Shown piece after piece: positions 44,860-58,398 of a DNA stretch of 64,000 nucleotides. The position numbers and the translations under genes were made by a program. The notes beneath the pieces are model-generated. The model searched no databases, had not been told where the DNA came from, and was given only the letters and a program-made list of their open reading frames with translations. Positions within the stretch are counted from its first letter, which is position 1. Every line of letters begins with the position of its first letter. This stretch comes from Macropodus opercularis (Eukaryota > Chordata > Actinopteri > Anabantiformes > Osphronemidae), in assembly GCA_030770545.1 (NCBI GenBank), contig CM061096.1:15357501-15421500 (forward strand). The letters are read 5' to 3'.

Positions 44860-47800
44860 GCGTGTGCGTGCACTCTCTCTCTCACACACACACACACAGG
44901 TTGAGTAAGAGCTTTGTTGCTGAGTCGAGTCTTAATAAAGGGAGCTTTTGAATTGGTTTCCAAGACGACCAGCGCTGTTGCCTGCGATGAGACTAGAGGC
45001 TTTAAAGTCTGCAGCTCAGCACATCAGACGTGATTTCACTGGCAGAACTGGATCTGTTATGTGAAGAAAGTACTGTCAGTACTACTATTAATAAACCTAT
45101 AAGTTGTACATGCAAAAATGAACCTCAAAGCATTTCACAAAAACAGATCAAAGTCAAATTAAGAATGTTTTTTATTACGGATTTTCACGTTTGATGAAAA
45201 ATAAATATTTGAGATTCCTCCTCCTCTTGGCACATCAGGGCTTCTGTAGTACAGGTTGGAGCCGTAAAAGCACAGGTCGGAGCTTTGAGAAACTGAGCTG
45301 TGACAATCTCTGGACACGTCAGTTTTGCTGAATCACACTGAAACTTTCAGACCACGAAGCTTTAGTATCGGTGATGAAATGGCCAAAGGACAAGCTAATA
45401 TTTGTGTGCGCAGCTGTCGGCTCTCCTCCGTCTGTCTGGCATCCAGTTGGTCATATGAACCAGTGTGGGCTTTATTAGATCTTATCTGTGGGCTTTTACT
45501 GATGCTGGACTGCGTTCCTCTGTACCATCAGAGGCTTTGTTTGCTGATGTCATCGTGTCTCGGTCTGACTTTGGTGAATGCTCCTGTAACTCCCCCCTTC
45601 TCGCTGCGAGCCTTTTCCCTGTTGGCCTGAGTTGACGGTTGCAGCTGCTTTAGCTTAGAGTCAAGGAATCTTGATTTTGTTTACGCCTCCTCGGAGTCAA
45701 CAACATTTTTGTAGTTTGCGGTGTAAACGTAAATTCCCTGTTTGGGCCTCTCGATTGTGCTGCGGTTTCCTGTTTCGAGCCTTGGACTTGTCACTGTTTG
45801 TTTTCATGCTTAGCTGCACAGACCAAAAATATCACAGTGCAATACTTTTTGTATTCCTTCTGTTCTGTGTTCCTTTTCTGAAGCATCCGCTCCTTTAGAT
45901 GATTCCTCTTCTCACCCACACACGGCCTACTCTCTGCTCAGCCGTTTCACTCTTTCTCACTGCTCCAGCACCACGAGTCGTTTCGTCCTGTGTCCGTCTC
46001 CTCGTCCGTTTCTTGTTCCGTGTTTCTGAGTAATGACAGGACCTTGTAGTTCCTCTCTCACATCGTCCTTCACCCTCCTCTGTTCCTCTTAGAGGGAGAG
46101 AGGGTGGACAATAAAGTTGTTTGAGGTTGCTTAAATTTAAAATCAGTGTTTTGTATTATTTCTGATCTATAGATCAAATGTAAATTTGAAATAAAAGTGT
46201 TGGCAGACATCATTTGACAAAATTTTAATCTTAGTTTCACTGGTTTTCACTCTGTAGAATGTGGATACGTAGAAAGATGGCCAACGGCCACCTTTGGCAG
46301 GAAGTAGTTGACAGGAGCGAGAAGTTGTTCGTTGCAGGAGTAGATGGCACACAGTGGAGCGGCCGGGGCAGGAAAGGCATCAGTCAAAGCAACAACCAGA
46401 AAAGGAAACGAGGAAAGACGAGCTTCAGAAAAGTTCTTGTTCTTGACACCATAACTGTCCCCAGACCTGCAGGCCCATGGCTCACTTGCACAAATCAACC
46501 TCTGCGGTCATGTTATTTTCTGTGCATATAAATCGACCCTGATGCGATACCCGGAGTCAAGATGTTGGTACGACCTTACTGTCCAACAGATGGTGCAATG
46601 TTGTAGCGAGTTAACTTTGAGGTTTGTTTCTCCATAAATGTGATGTAAAAAGTTTGCTCTAGTCTTGTTGCACGAGGCTCTGCTCCATTCGGTTGCACCT
46701 CCCTACAGTCGGACTGCTGTGTGGGAGGCTGAGAGAGGGGATGCAAATGAGTTTTGTTTCTCTAGTGGGTGGGTGGAGTTGTTTGGCTTGTCCTGTTGTA
46801 GGCTGCCTTCAGCCAGACGTCTGAGCAGTGTGTGTGTGTGTGTGTAGGAAAGGGAGTTGGTGAAATGCTCACAGATGATAACTCAGGGGAGCTGAACCAA
46901 TTTAACTTGTTCTGTCTGATGCAAAGTTTTGTGGATGTGTTCAAACTTTTTGGGCCATTTTTGTGGCCTAGATTATCTTCGTCTCATTCTGTGTGGTCAA
47001 CTTTCGTGTTCATTCTTCAGTCTAGCGATCTTCCTTCCTGTCCATCCCTATCTTCTGTATCATTTGTGTGTGTGTTCTGGTCGTTAGCTGTGTGTCCACA
47101 TGGAGGACAATGCCTTCTGTTTGTCTGTATTCAGACCGTGAAATCGCTTTATCCTTGCTAACGCGCTCTCTGCATCACCGGGCATTTGGTGTGTGTGTGT
47201 GTGTGTGTAATAGAGGAAGAGATGGTGAGTCAGTCGCAGTTACCGTTACTCCATTGTGTGTATTTCTCTGGTGAGCATTGTAGCAGCAAGTGTCCTTGAA
47301 CGCATCGTGATGATTCAACCAGTGTCTCTTTCAGATCCTCCCGTGTTCTTTGAATCTGTCCTTTCTAGTTTAAATTTTCATCTGTAAATTTGCAGCTTTC
47401 AGTCTCTTTTTTTTTTCACCTTTGTTGCTGCCGTGTGTCTGTCTGAGCCACTGAAAGAGCCTCTAAAGTTCCTGCTGTGGTATCTTGAGAATCTGCTGCA
47501 GATTTTTTGTCTGACATTTAGTTTTTTTTTTTTTTTTTTTAATCTCCACATTTGAAATCTAAGCAAATGTTCGCATGTCTGTCATCTAGAGACAATGTGT
47601 CACTTTTATTGCTTTATCACACACACGAGTCATGCTTTTAGTTTTTCATAGCAATACAAACACATCTCAGGCTGTTGCAGTTTGAGGCTGGAGATGATCT
47701 TTCTCCTTCTTAAACAGTTATTAGTGGTCTTATCTTTTTGTTGACATTATTGGTACATCGTGTGGCACATGGTAGTTTATGCTGGTTATACTACAGACAG

Positions 47801-50800
47801 GATGAATACAAACCTCAGTATTGTAAACAAAGAGCTCCATCTGGTTATAGTTTAGCTTGAGTCCAAGTAGCCTGGTTCTGTTAATAATTGATGAGCTAAG
47901 GACTTGTAAGCTACAGATTAAAATTTCTTTGCATTTGGTGTTTGTGGAAATGAAGTAAAAAATGTAAATTAATGAGCTTTAAATCAGATCTGATGTAGTT
48001 GCCTCGTCAGTTTTCTGATCCAGTTCCTAACAATAAGCATCATTTCACATGATTCCTGACTCAGGGGAGCGTCTTGCGTAATCCCTTACATTTATTTGTC
48101 TTGGCCTGTCCACCTCCCCCATTTGCTGGCCTCGTGGTTCACGACCCATGAGTGAATGTTTTCGTCTCACACCTCCACATCCAGCTGTCTGAGGTATGCG
48201 TTATTGCAGCAAATAAAACCCAGTCACAGGAAGTGACAACACTGAAGGAATGCTGCTGTAACACTCAGCTGGGCCTCGGGGATGTCGGAACGAGGAGGCC
48301 AAATGAGAACGAGTGTGTGCAGCCTTGAGAAATGGAGTGAGCTAAGAAGGTTTCCAAAGGCAGAGTTGGGAAGGAGATGTTTGAAGATGGTGGATGTGTT
48401 AGACCATCTGGGGAAAAGCAAGTGGTTTGAGGGTTGGGAAAGGACCAAGGAATTACAGTAACCCTTTGTATAACCAGATGTTTGGGAAACTGGAAAGCAA
48501 GGGCTAAAAGAGAAATGCTGCCGAAGGAATATCTGACTTTGGGATTTTTCTAGGCGGTTTATCAGGACTGAGGTGAAAATACTCAGATTTAGAGAAAAGC
48601 CCTGCAGGGCTGAGAATAGAGAGTAATGGATGCAGATATGTGTTACTGTCTATTACTGTCTCTGACGTAACCGGGGGTTAGAAAACAGAAACTCGTATGT
48701 ATGCAAACACGAGACGCTCTGCGTTTATAATCCACATTCCCACAGGCTTATGTAAGCAGTGTGTTTAAGTGTGTCGGTATTGCGTGTTAGTGTGTGTAGC
48801 TGCTCGCGGGTGTGTGTGCAGATTCACAGCCGTTGCCTTCGTGTCGTCACGGTTCCCGAGCGTCTTTATTTGACCGGCTCTGCTTCGTTTACTGGACTAA
48901 CGGAGGGAGGACTGGAGGTGGCTGCCGATTACACGCTCACACACACTGCGCCGCTTTTTAGCCTCTGCGTCATCTGCTGTCTGTAATTGCTATGAGCTTT
49001 GTTGTAGACTAGTAATTTCTCCCACTGATATTGCATGTTACCGGTGTGTTTGTTCTGGTTAACAGCTCAAAATAACAACTTTTAACGCCAGTGACACTTT
49101 TAATTATATTTATAAAGAACGTGTTGAAGGTATTTACAATAATAGCGTTTTCTACCTGTTCATGAGATCCTGTACTCTCTGTTTATAGCTGACTAGGGGA
49201 ATGAAACGTATGCAGTGTTGGGTATTTTTCCTTGACGGGATGCTTGCAGCTACGGGGCGCCTGGTGTGGAGTTCACAGGACTGCATAAAGACGCCACAGC
49301 TGTCACACAGATCCACTTCCTGCCGGGCCAGGTGAGCCAGTGTGACCTCACAACGTCCCTCTGCAGCGTTGGTAAAATCGTTACAAAGGTGGTCTCACCT
49401 GCTCTGTTGTAGGGACGGCTGCTGTCACTGCTCGATGACAACACAATTCACCTGTGGGAGCTGGTGGCGGGGGCCCCCCGAGCAGTGGGAGGAGTCAAGA
49501 AAGAGGCCGTGGTTTGTCTGCAGGAAGTGGGCAACTATAGCCTTCCAGGGCGACCGGGCATCGAGAGCTGCAGGTAAAGGAGAGACTAATGGACACCAGC
49601 GTGTCGTTGAGCATCTTCTACCTCCACGCTCTTACTACACTTACTACTCCTCTTCTTGTTCTCAGTGCCACTCGAGTGACTGTCCTCCTCTTACTGAGGT
49701 CATGTGACCTGCTCTGCATTGGCACAGAGGGAGGGGGCGTGTACTTCCTGGAGCTACCACACCTCTCCCTGAAAGACGACCAGACGCTGCTCCAGGACCA
49801 GGTCACGCAGAGGTGAGGTGATGGTGGATGCATTGAATCGTGATTGAGTTTTACCGACACATTTACTCTAATGCACCTTCAATTTACCAAAGCAGCCACA
49901 AGAGTAAAAACGCTTAGCGTTATTTTCTTCTCTCCATCCTGCTCCCAGTACGTCTCCTCTGTAAATAATCCAGCTTCCTCCTATTGCAGCTCCAGCAGAG
50001 CAGGTCGGACACATGCACATTAGGACAAATATTCCTGACCCCAGCAGCAGCAGGGAGGTCAGGATCATGTGGTTCAGGGACCATGAGAACAGTTGAACGT
50101 CTTGTATGCTGGACCAAAAGGTCTTTGGCTGCTCCAGATCCATGGAACAAGTTAAAGGAAAAGCTTTGTTTGCTGGTTCAGTCTTGACGCCGTGCGCTAT
50201 ATGTACACTAAATAATGTGATACAGGAGGGGTTTGCAGTTCCAAAGAAGCCAAAACATTAGGACATGTCAAACAAAGAGGATCTGTGGACCTAATTGTGA
50301 TACGGGTATTTTCGGAGACTTTATCTAAACCATTTAGGCATTTGACTGCATCCACATGTGAGAGTTCAGCCAAACACTGGAGCTGTGACTTTACAGCACA
50401 CACTGATCTGTGATAAACTCACATTTGTCCTTATCAGGGAAGTGTCTTCTAAGCTGCATAATGGGGAAAATAAAATGTACTCGTGCATGATAGAAACTTG
50501 TTTCTTGCTGCGTTCCTGTGTTGCTGCTCTGGCAGCTTATCAGAGCTTCTGTTGTGTTGCGTTCTTTTCTTCTGCCGTGTGATGGCCTGACCGGGTGGCC
50601 AAACCCCTCATTAACCAGGCTTGTTTAGGGAAGAGGGCAGAACGGAGGCCTAACGAGGGCTCGATAAGGCGTGTGTGTGTGTGTGTGTGTGCAAAAGAGT
50701 GGAGGTTTCAGACAGCAAGGCTTTGTACCAGCTGCCAAAACACTGTGTTCCGGTTGGGAAGTGTTACAGCTGAATCTCTAGCGCACACACACACACACAG

Positions 50801-53687
50801 GCTCATCACTGTGACTCTGTAGCAGGATGCTGGACTCCCTAAAAATACTTGCAGCCGGAGAGACGGACACAATGGAATTCTTTGTTGGGAATGTCTCTGG
50901 CTCGGTGCTTCCGGAGAGGATCTTTCTCAGTCCACCAAAGTGGTCAGGAGTCTGTGGTGGTGGTAGTTCTGTCTCATCTGCAACGAAGAGGCCAGAAAGC
51001 CATGACTATTTTCTCTGCCTATCTGTGGTTTCCTCTCCTCGTTATATCTTCTTCTAATCGCCCCCGTCCTTCGCTGAGGGAATCCTCTGACATCTCGAGG
51101 GTGTGTCCTGCTCCACATTCCCTTTTTAGTGTTTAGAGGAATGTCTACTTCACAAGCTCCAGCCTCTTGGCTCAAACTTGAAGTTGATTTCACTGCTGTT
51201 GGGGGAAAGCAGCCTGCAGTAGTTTATACAGATGGTTTGAGTTCTGTGTTCACTGCATCATATATGTTTGAAGAGCTAAGAAGCTTTATCTCTCCTGTCT
51301 TGCAGCTGCATTATTAGTCTCACTCTCATCATTAAGTCATAGTTTTAGACTTTTCTGCACATCCCAGTCCAAAACATGTATTTAAATGAGCAACGCTAGT
51401 AACGAGCAGTAACACACCTGCACGAACTCATTAGAGGTTGTGGTAAATGTACATAGTCATGTGTTTTATTCATAGAGACAACATTGTTTTACACTGGCTA
51501 ATTTTCTGTCATGTAGCTATTGTGCTCGTCTACAAATAAGCTGCCTGTGGGACAATGTGCGACATTTTCTCTTTCCAGCCTACCAGATGACTACAGATGT
51601 GGAAAGTCCCTGGGGCCGGTGGAATCTCTTCAGGAACATCCTCAGCAGCCTGGGCAGGTCCTGATTGGCTACAGCCGAGGACTAGTGGTCCTTTGGGATC
51701 TGGGTTCACGTCACGCAGAACAGCTCTTCCTGGGCAAACAGGTACCTGGTTTATGTAGCACAGTTTAGTTGAGTGATGGCATATTTGTGTAGCTACAGTA
51801 TGATTTGACCCATCCTGCCCTGATGACTGTGTGCGTGTGAACCCTCTGCAGCAGCTGGAGAGTCTGGTGTGGGAACGCTCTGGAAGCCTGTTTGTCAGTT
51901 CCCATAACGATGGGGGGTACTCCGTGTGGCCCGTTACCAGCGGCAACACCTACAGTCAGCAGCCAGTGTCCTCCACCATCCCGTACGGTGAGAAAGGCAC
52001 ACATGCCCACTCAAACGTCTGTTTCCCACCTAATGTATGTTGAGGCATGACTCGTGTCACGCTCTTGTCTAAAACGATCAATGTCTGGGGCAGGGCTCTC
52101 AGTTCTACTCAGAACCGAGTGTCTTCTTGCCATTAGCAGCTTCTTTGTAACTGTTTTCTGTACCAGGTCCATTTCCCTGCAAGGCCATCAACAAGATCCT
52201 GTGGAGGACGACACAGACTGGGTGAGTGTTGAAGCACTGTTCAAGTCATTCTGTCCCTACAGTCACACTGGGCCTTTTGGATTCTAGTTCTGGAACATTT
52301 TATTCCTCCTTCCTTTTATCTCCCCATAAATCCAAAAGTTGTCTCCTCCCTCAAGATAGCTTTTCTTTTTCTTTGGTTTACAGCGAGTAAAAAGTAATAA
52401 TGTGAAGAAACGAGCTTAAGATGTAAATTGCATATGATAATATACTTTATGTTTGCTCCAGTTCCCCAGTCCTGTTGTACAGCGGAGGAATGCCCAGAGC
52501 CAGCTACGGCGACCGCCACTGTCTCACCATCCAGCAGGACAAAGACCATGTCACTCTGGACTTCACCTCCCGAGTCATCGACTTCTTTACTGTCCACAGC
52601 GTAGAGCGAGAGAAAGGTGTGCTATGCAGTTTACGGCTCGCTTGTTCATTTAAGAGCTGCAGTGCTCAGTTATCTCTTGCTCCTCTTAGAGTTTGATGAC
52701 CCTTCTTCATTGGTGGTGCTGCTAGAAGAGGAGCTGGTTGTAATAGACCTCCAGACGCCCGGGTGGCCCTCCCTGCCCACTCCCTACCTGGCTCCCCTTC
52801 ACTCGTCAGCCATCACCTGCTCCTGCCACATCTCCAATGTGCCTCCTAAACTCTGGGAGAAGCTGGTCAACGCCGGAAAAGCGCAGCAAGGACGACAGCA
52901 GACGCACAGGGTGAGAAACAAGGCACAAAGTTACTTCCTCTGAAACGTCAGTTCTCTAAGTGATGTTTAATGTGCGTTGAATATTCTGCCTCATTTAATG
53001 AAGTGCATGTGCTTCAAGACCACTTGAAAATTCGGAAATCCCTGATTGTTACATTCCTCCATTTCAAGAATTGTATTTTTTGCTATTCATGGGACATCTT
53101 GTTAATTTCAGACCTGGTGACTCCTTTTGAGTCGGTGTGTAGCTTTCCAAACTTCCTGCATCCAGGTTTGTGTCAGGGCCCCATATCTGTTTCTTTGCAT
53201 GCTTATTATACTTTATTTTTTATTTGTCCCCAGATTCTTTTCATCACTCGTGTCAGTGTGTATTTCTGTTCAGTGAAATGTAAATGAGGTATCTGAATTT
53301 TCAGTTACAAGGCAATCAGAGATGCATAAGCAGTCGCAGGTGTAGGCAGTTATAGGCTTTGTTGCTCACATCAGCTGTTTGATTAGTGGCAAATTAAACA
53401 CACACACAGCTGGTAAGCTCATAAATCATGGCGCGCTGTGCAGGGCAACTGGGGTGACTGGCAAAGAAAACAAAACCACGATGAGCTGCAGAGGCCAGGG
53501 AGCGTGTACACATACTCAGCTGTATGAGGATTCCTGGGTGTCAGGCTGCTAGAGTAAAGCTGGTGAAAATTGAAAAGTGCAAAACATTTGAGTGAACCTT
53601 CTTCTGTTTATGCAGAGTTGGCCCATATGTGGAGGGAAAAACCTGGCACCACCACTCAAACAACAAGAGCTGCTGTTGACAGGGTAT

Positions 53688-53732
<45 letters not shown>

Positions 53733-56700
53733 ACTGCAGCAGATGCACCAGAACCAGCTGAGTCATCTTTGACTGAAACACGGCTTTTAACATTAACAGG
53801 CACGAGGACGGCACAGTGAGATTCTGGGACGCTTCAGGTGTTGCTCTCACGCCGCTGTACAAACTCAGCACAGCCAACGTCTTTCACACTGACTGTGACC
53901 CTAGCGACGACCCTCAGGACCCTAGCGACGACCCCGACATGCAGCAGGAGGAGGAATGGCCGCCCTTCAGGAAGGTGAGAACAGGCTGAAGGATGCGTGA
54001 TGTAGAGTGAAGGTTGAGGTTTTACTGTCCAAGCTGTGGTAGAATGAACAGTGTGCGTGTTACACTCAACCATGCAACTGCACATCTGTGGCCTGATTTT
54101 CCCATCTGATTGCTTTCATGTGCTTGGTTTCCAGACCCACCCCATTGTTGCTGTTAATAAAACTTGCCTGTGATGGAGCCACAGTCTGTTTTTAATGGCC
54201 TGTTTTCTGAGTAGAGTCACTTTTATATGAAGTGATTCAGCAATGCAATCTGGTACTTTGTGTTCAGAAAACGGAGATGGGTCACGAAGCGATGCTTTCG
54301 ATTAATATTTAAATGGACTAGTTTCACAGTTGAATGTGGGTCTGCATGACAGAAGATGAGCAGGAGTAGAGGTTGAGTCATTAGTTTGGTTCCACACACA
54401 CAACTCAGGCCTGTTTCTCGTTCCTTTTACTCTTCGCTACTCTTGTTCACTCTTTTACTCCCCTCCCACCTTTCCTCGTGTATCCTGTGGAAACAGAGCT
54501 GCATGTTCAGGAATGCAGGCCACATATGGGATGAAGAGCCTTTCCCCTTAATGAAAACCAGACCCGTCAGTCCACTCTCCGTCTATGTCCTGGTGACCAA
54601 CTTCTCTTAGTCCTTGTTTTGTTAAGATACAGCTCACATGTGAGGGAGCGGTACTGTTGGAATTCCTACTGTGCGAGAGAGACAGATTAATGCGCGTCCT
54701 TTGCTGAGCGTGTATACGGGAGAAAGAAGGGGGGCGGTTGTCCTGGCATTCGCCTGAGAAGGGGAGGAGGAGGAGGAGGAGGAGAGCTTCAACAGGTCAC
54801 TTTAACATCAACCTGCATCATGAGTGTTGGGAGACGTTTTTGGCATGAATTTGCATAGAGTCTCTGCAACCTAGTCACTATGTGACTGTAGCTGCATTTT
54901 TGTCAGTGACTAGAAAGTAACAAACTGTAGACGTAATGTATGTGTTAAGGTGCTGTTGATGCTTGTGTGTAGGTGGGCTGTTTCGACCCGTACAGCGACG
55001 ACCCCAGACTCGGCATCCAGAAGATCAGCCTGTGCAAATACAGCAACAAGCTGGTGGTGGCTGGAACAGCTGGACAGGTGAGGAAATGGATTTAGGAGAC
55101 GCGTGCAAATGTCTTTTAATGTAGGTAACCCCTAACCCTAACCCTTTGTCTCTGCAGGTGATTGTGTTGGGTCTGAGTGATGAGCGTTCAGACCACCTGG
55201 TGGACGTGTCGGTGGTTGATCTGCTGCAGGACAGAGAGGGCTTCACCTGGAAGGGCCACGACAGACTGGAGCCTCGCCTTAAACCCGCCCCCTTCCCCCC
55301 AGGCTTTCAGCCGTTGGTGCTCGTGCAGTGCCTCCCCCCGGCCTCTGTGACGGCGGTGGCGCTGCATGCAGAGTGGAACCTGATTGCCTTTGGCACAAGT
55401 CATGGGTTTGGCCTGTTCGACTACCACAGAAGAAACGCTGTTCTGGCCAGGTAGGCAAAGACTTTACAGTGCTGGTTGGAACTGTGGAAAGACAAATGAG
55501 CAGATTTGATCCCAGCAGCTACACTTATTGTAGGTGTACCTTGCACCCTAATGACTCGCTGGCAATGGAGGGTCCTCTGTCCAGAGTGAAGTCGTTGAAG
55601 AAGTCCCTACGACAGAGCTTCAGACGCATCCGCAAGAGCAGGGTGTCTGGGAAGAAACGCACCATCTCCACCCCAACCAGCAAGGTAGATGGCAGAGTCT
55701 TCTAGTACGAGGACCAGAGAGAATGACCGCCGTGACTGACATGCATGATTACATGCAGGTGCAGGAGGCCAACGCCGCCCTAGCCGAGCAGGAGGAAGTT
55801 GCTCCGGTGCAGCGAAGGATTGAACCTCGGTCGGCGGACGACTCGCTCTCAGGAGTGGTCCGCTGTCTCTGCTTCGCTGACACGTTTCTACGTGATGGTG
55901 CGTTCACTCACCTTTCAAAACCGTGAATGTGGCACATCCTCGATTGCTAACTTCTCTCCCCCCAAACATTTGTATGTTTTTACTTGCTTTGCATCAGGCA
56001 CACACCACGGCCCCACGCTATGGGCAGGCACCAACTCCGGCAGCGTGTACGCCTACGCTCTGGAGGTACCGAGCATAGGCTTGGGTCGTGTGTCAGAGCG
56101 GGGGGGAGCGAGTGACAGCAGCGTTTGTGTGGAGGCTGTGTTGGGTAAAGAGATCCAGCTGATGCACAGAGCCCCTGTGGTGTCCATCTGTGTGTTAGAT
56201 GGCCGGGGGAAACCGCTGCCAGAGCCCTATGAAGCCTCTCAAGACCTGGCCATCGCACCAGATATGACCAACGCGCATTCTGTCCTCATCGCATCGGAGG
56301 AGCAGCTCAAGGTGGAGGCTGAAAGACTCGCTTTTGACGACCCGCTGTGGTCTAACCGGGACATGTTGTCACGCATTTACAGATGTACTGTGCTGGTTTT
56401 AAATACTTGCCTTCCGCCTCTTCTCTCCGCAGGTTTTCTCTCTGCCCAAGGTGAGCGCAAAGACCAAGTTCAAGCTGACAGCGCACGAAGGCTGTCGAGT
56501 GAGAAAGGTGGCCGTGGTGGTTTTCAGCTCCACAGCTCAGGAGGACTACAGCGAGCACACTCTGGTCTGCCTGACCAACCTGGGGGACATGCACCTGTTT
56601 AACGTGCCAGGCCTCCGACCACAGGTAGAGTTCAGGGCAGCACGAGTGTGTTTAAAAAAAATAATAAAATAAAATTGTATTTTGACTGATGCACTGTGGT

Positions 56701-58398
56701 GACGTGTAGGTACGCTATGATTGCATCCGTAAGGAAGACATCAGTGGCATCGCATCCTGTGTCTTCACTAAGAATGGACAAGGTGAGAACTGAGCCCGGG
56801 TCGAGTCACTTAAAGGTTAATCCATAAAGAGTTTTGGTTCCATTTCCAAGGCGGTGATAGTTGCAACAACGCATTTTAAATGTGTACAGATCTTCTTGTC
56901 GAGCTCTTGGGTTCTTTGTGAATCACTGGCGTTGTCTTCTCTTCAGGGTTTTACCTGATCTCGCCCTCGGAGTACGAGAGGTTCTCGCTGTCGGCCGTGG
57001 TCCTCACGGAGCCGCTGTGCTCCGTTCAGCTGGACCGACTACTAGAACCAACACCTGGCAGGTAAAACACGCAGTTGCATATTAAGGACACACGTTTGTT
57101 TGCCCTGTGAGCCGCCTTTACTGATCACCTCCCACATTCTTCACTGCCAACCTGTTTATTTCATGTGACAAGTTGAATTAAAAGTACTGTAGGATTAGTA
57201 AACCATGGCTGGGCAGGATTCCAATATCTGTGGTGTCAGTGGATTATTTATGTTGTAGTGAAATCTGATCTTAATCAAATAAAAATCCTGTTAAATGTGA
57301 TGGGAAGTTAATGTACTACAGCTCTGAAAAGATACGAGTCTGCCAGGAATCCTAGGCTGGTCCCTGGACCCCAGACTGGGAACCACAAACTGTAATGCTT
57401 CCTACTGGGAAGACTTTGAGCTGCATAGAACCAAGGAAATGCCAGTTTTACAGTTGTTCTCTCAGTATCCCTTTATGTGCTGCCAGAGTAAATGCTGTGT
57501 GCTCCTATGTCTCCTTTAGTGATGGTTCATCCATGCAGCCGCAGGCTAACGGAACCCACAAGAGCCAGATGGGTCAGGCAGAGGGTAGGTCTGAACGAAG
57601 ACACACACTTTCCCTCTCTCTATCAATCTCTTCCCTCTCTGGACCCCTTAAACCCCTTAGACCGTGCAGGGGTCCCCCTCTGGTCACCATGGTAACTATT
57701 CAATATGCCCAAGTTGCCTCTCCTGTCTAATTCCTCCCTCCCTGGCAGGAAATGATGGTTGCTGTGGAGACAGAGTAGGGTTGTTGAAGTCCTATCGCTC
57801 GATTTTTATTTTTTGGCACTAATAACAACCTGTGCAGGCGACGAGAAGTGTGTGTTAGCGTCTCTAGAGTGTGAACCAGCTCTGTGGCTTCTAACCTAGT
57901 TCGATGCTGACCAGACTTACTTGCTGTGTGTGTGGTGGAGGGGGGGGGCATTTAACTCATTGCTTATTAAAAATCTGGACCATAGCCGCTTTAATGTGTT
58001 CAAAACAGGGCTTGAAATCTTTTGAGAAAATACAAATCTAAGCACTTTAATTAATTCCATGGGATCACGCTACAGACACTGAACCCCAGGTTTCTCGTCC
58101 TTAGGCCAAACAGATGAGCCCCTGAACCTGTCCTCTCCTCTCCTGGACACCCCGCTGGACTCCCCCCTCAGCTGTGCTGACCTCACCCTGGACTCCACCG
58201 GAGAAATCACTGTGGAGGACGTCAGGGATTTCCTAACGTAGGAACACATGCTGTGATTCACTAACATGAAGTGTTAGCTTAAATGTTTTCAGACAATTTA
58301 TTAGCGTCTCTATGTGCAGGACTGTGGACGAGGCAGAGAACAACCTAAAGAACATTAAAGAGGAGGAGGGACGCTCGACCGGCATCCTCATCAACTGA
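41373..58398 (+). CDS. llgl1: Lethal giant larvae homologue 1, cell polarity scaffold (23 exons, complete)
   Basis: LLGL1 is a double beta-propeller WD40 protein of the basolateral Scribble module, phosphorylated and released from the cortex by aPKC. Exons: 41373-41453, 42709-42806, 49250-49331, 49413-49573, 49666-49812, 51579-51741, 51852-51987, 52167-52221, 52462-52616, 52690-52910, 53616-53683, 53800-53974, 54973-55077, 55158-55450, 55534-55684, 55759-55897, 55998-56311, 56433-56624, 56710-56782, 56947-57061, 57520-57584, 58105-58237, 58320-58398. Phases are continuous and give 1066 residues (human 1064). The start MMKFRFRRQGTDPQREK matches human. The aPKC loop SRVKSLKKSLRQSFRRIRK is intact with Ser at 663, 667, 671 and 675. 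Intron 2 is U12-type. Introns 1, 5, 10, 12, 20 and 21 exceed 300 bases and hold no recognised gene. Confidence 0.97.
42807..49249 (+). other. llgl1 intron 2: 6.4-kb U12-type intron
   Basis: The donor reads GTATCCTTTG, a full U12 5' splice site. Near the end TTCCTTGAC matches the U12 branch consensus TTCCTTRAC, its branch A about 14 bases before the CAG acceptor at 49249. The intron body holds microsatellites (44809-44898), a poly-T tract (47522-47540) and short TG tracts near 46829 and 47190. I see no nested gene, tRNA or hairpin RNA. Confidence 0.85.
44809..44898 (+). repeat. compound (TG)n-(CT)n-(CA)n microsatellite
   Basis: A TG run (44809-44854) continues with GCGTGT variants, then CTCTCT (44873-44882), then CACACA (44883-44898). 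The TG and CA arms are complementary and could fold back. Confidence 0.95.
53689..53729 (+). repeat. (CA)n microsatellite inside the short llgl1 intron 11
   Basis: About 20 CA units beginning five bases after the donor site in an intron of only 116 bases (53684-53799). CA-rich intronic tracts next to donors are known hnRNP L binding sites, so it may affect use of the donor. Confidence 0.95.
53897..53938 (+). repeat. 21-nt in-frame tandem duplication in llgl1 exon 12
   Basis: Two adjacent 21-base units share their first 17 bases and code Asp-Pro-Ser-Asp-Asp-Pro-Gln then Asp-Pro-Ser-Asp-Asp-Pro-Asp. The segment lies in the acidic loop before WPPFRK and lengthens it. Confidence 0.9.
54761..54784 (+). 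repeat. (GGA)n purine repeat in llgl1 intron 12
   Basis: Short run of GGA/AGG units followed by GAGAGC; no function evident. Confidence 0.85.

Noticed and set aside
42807..49249. Nested gene or small RNA in the large llgl1 intron
   Set aside because: I looked for exons with splice borders, tRNA-like folds and long hairpins and found only microsatellites and short random open frames.
55125..55146. Telomere-like CCCTAA repeats in llgl1 intron 13
   Set aside because: Only about three imperfect units; too short to call an interstitial telomere.
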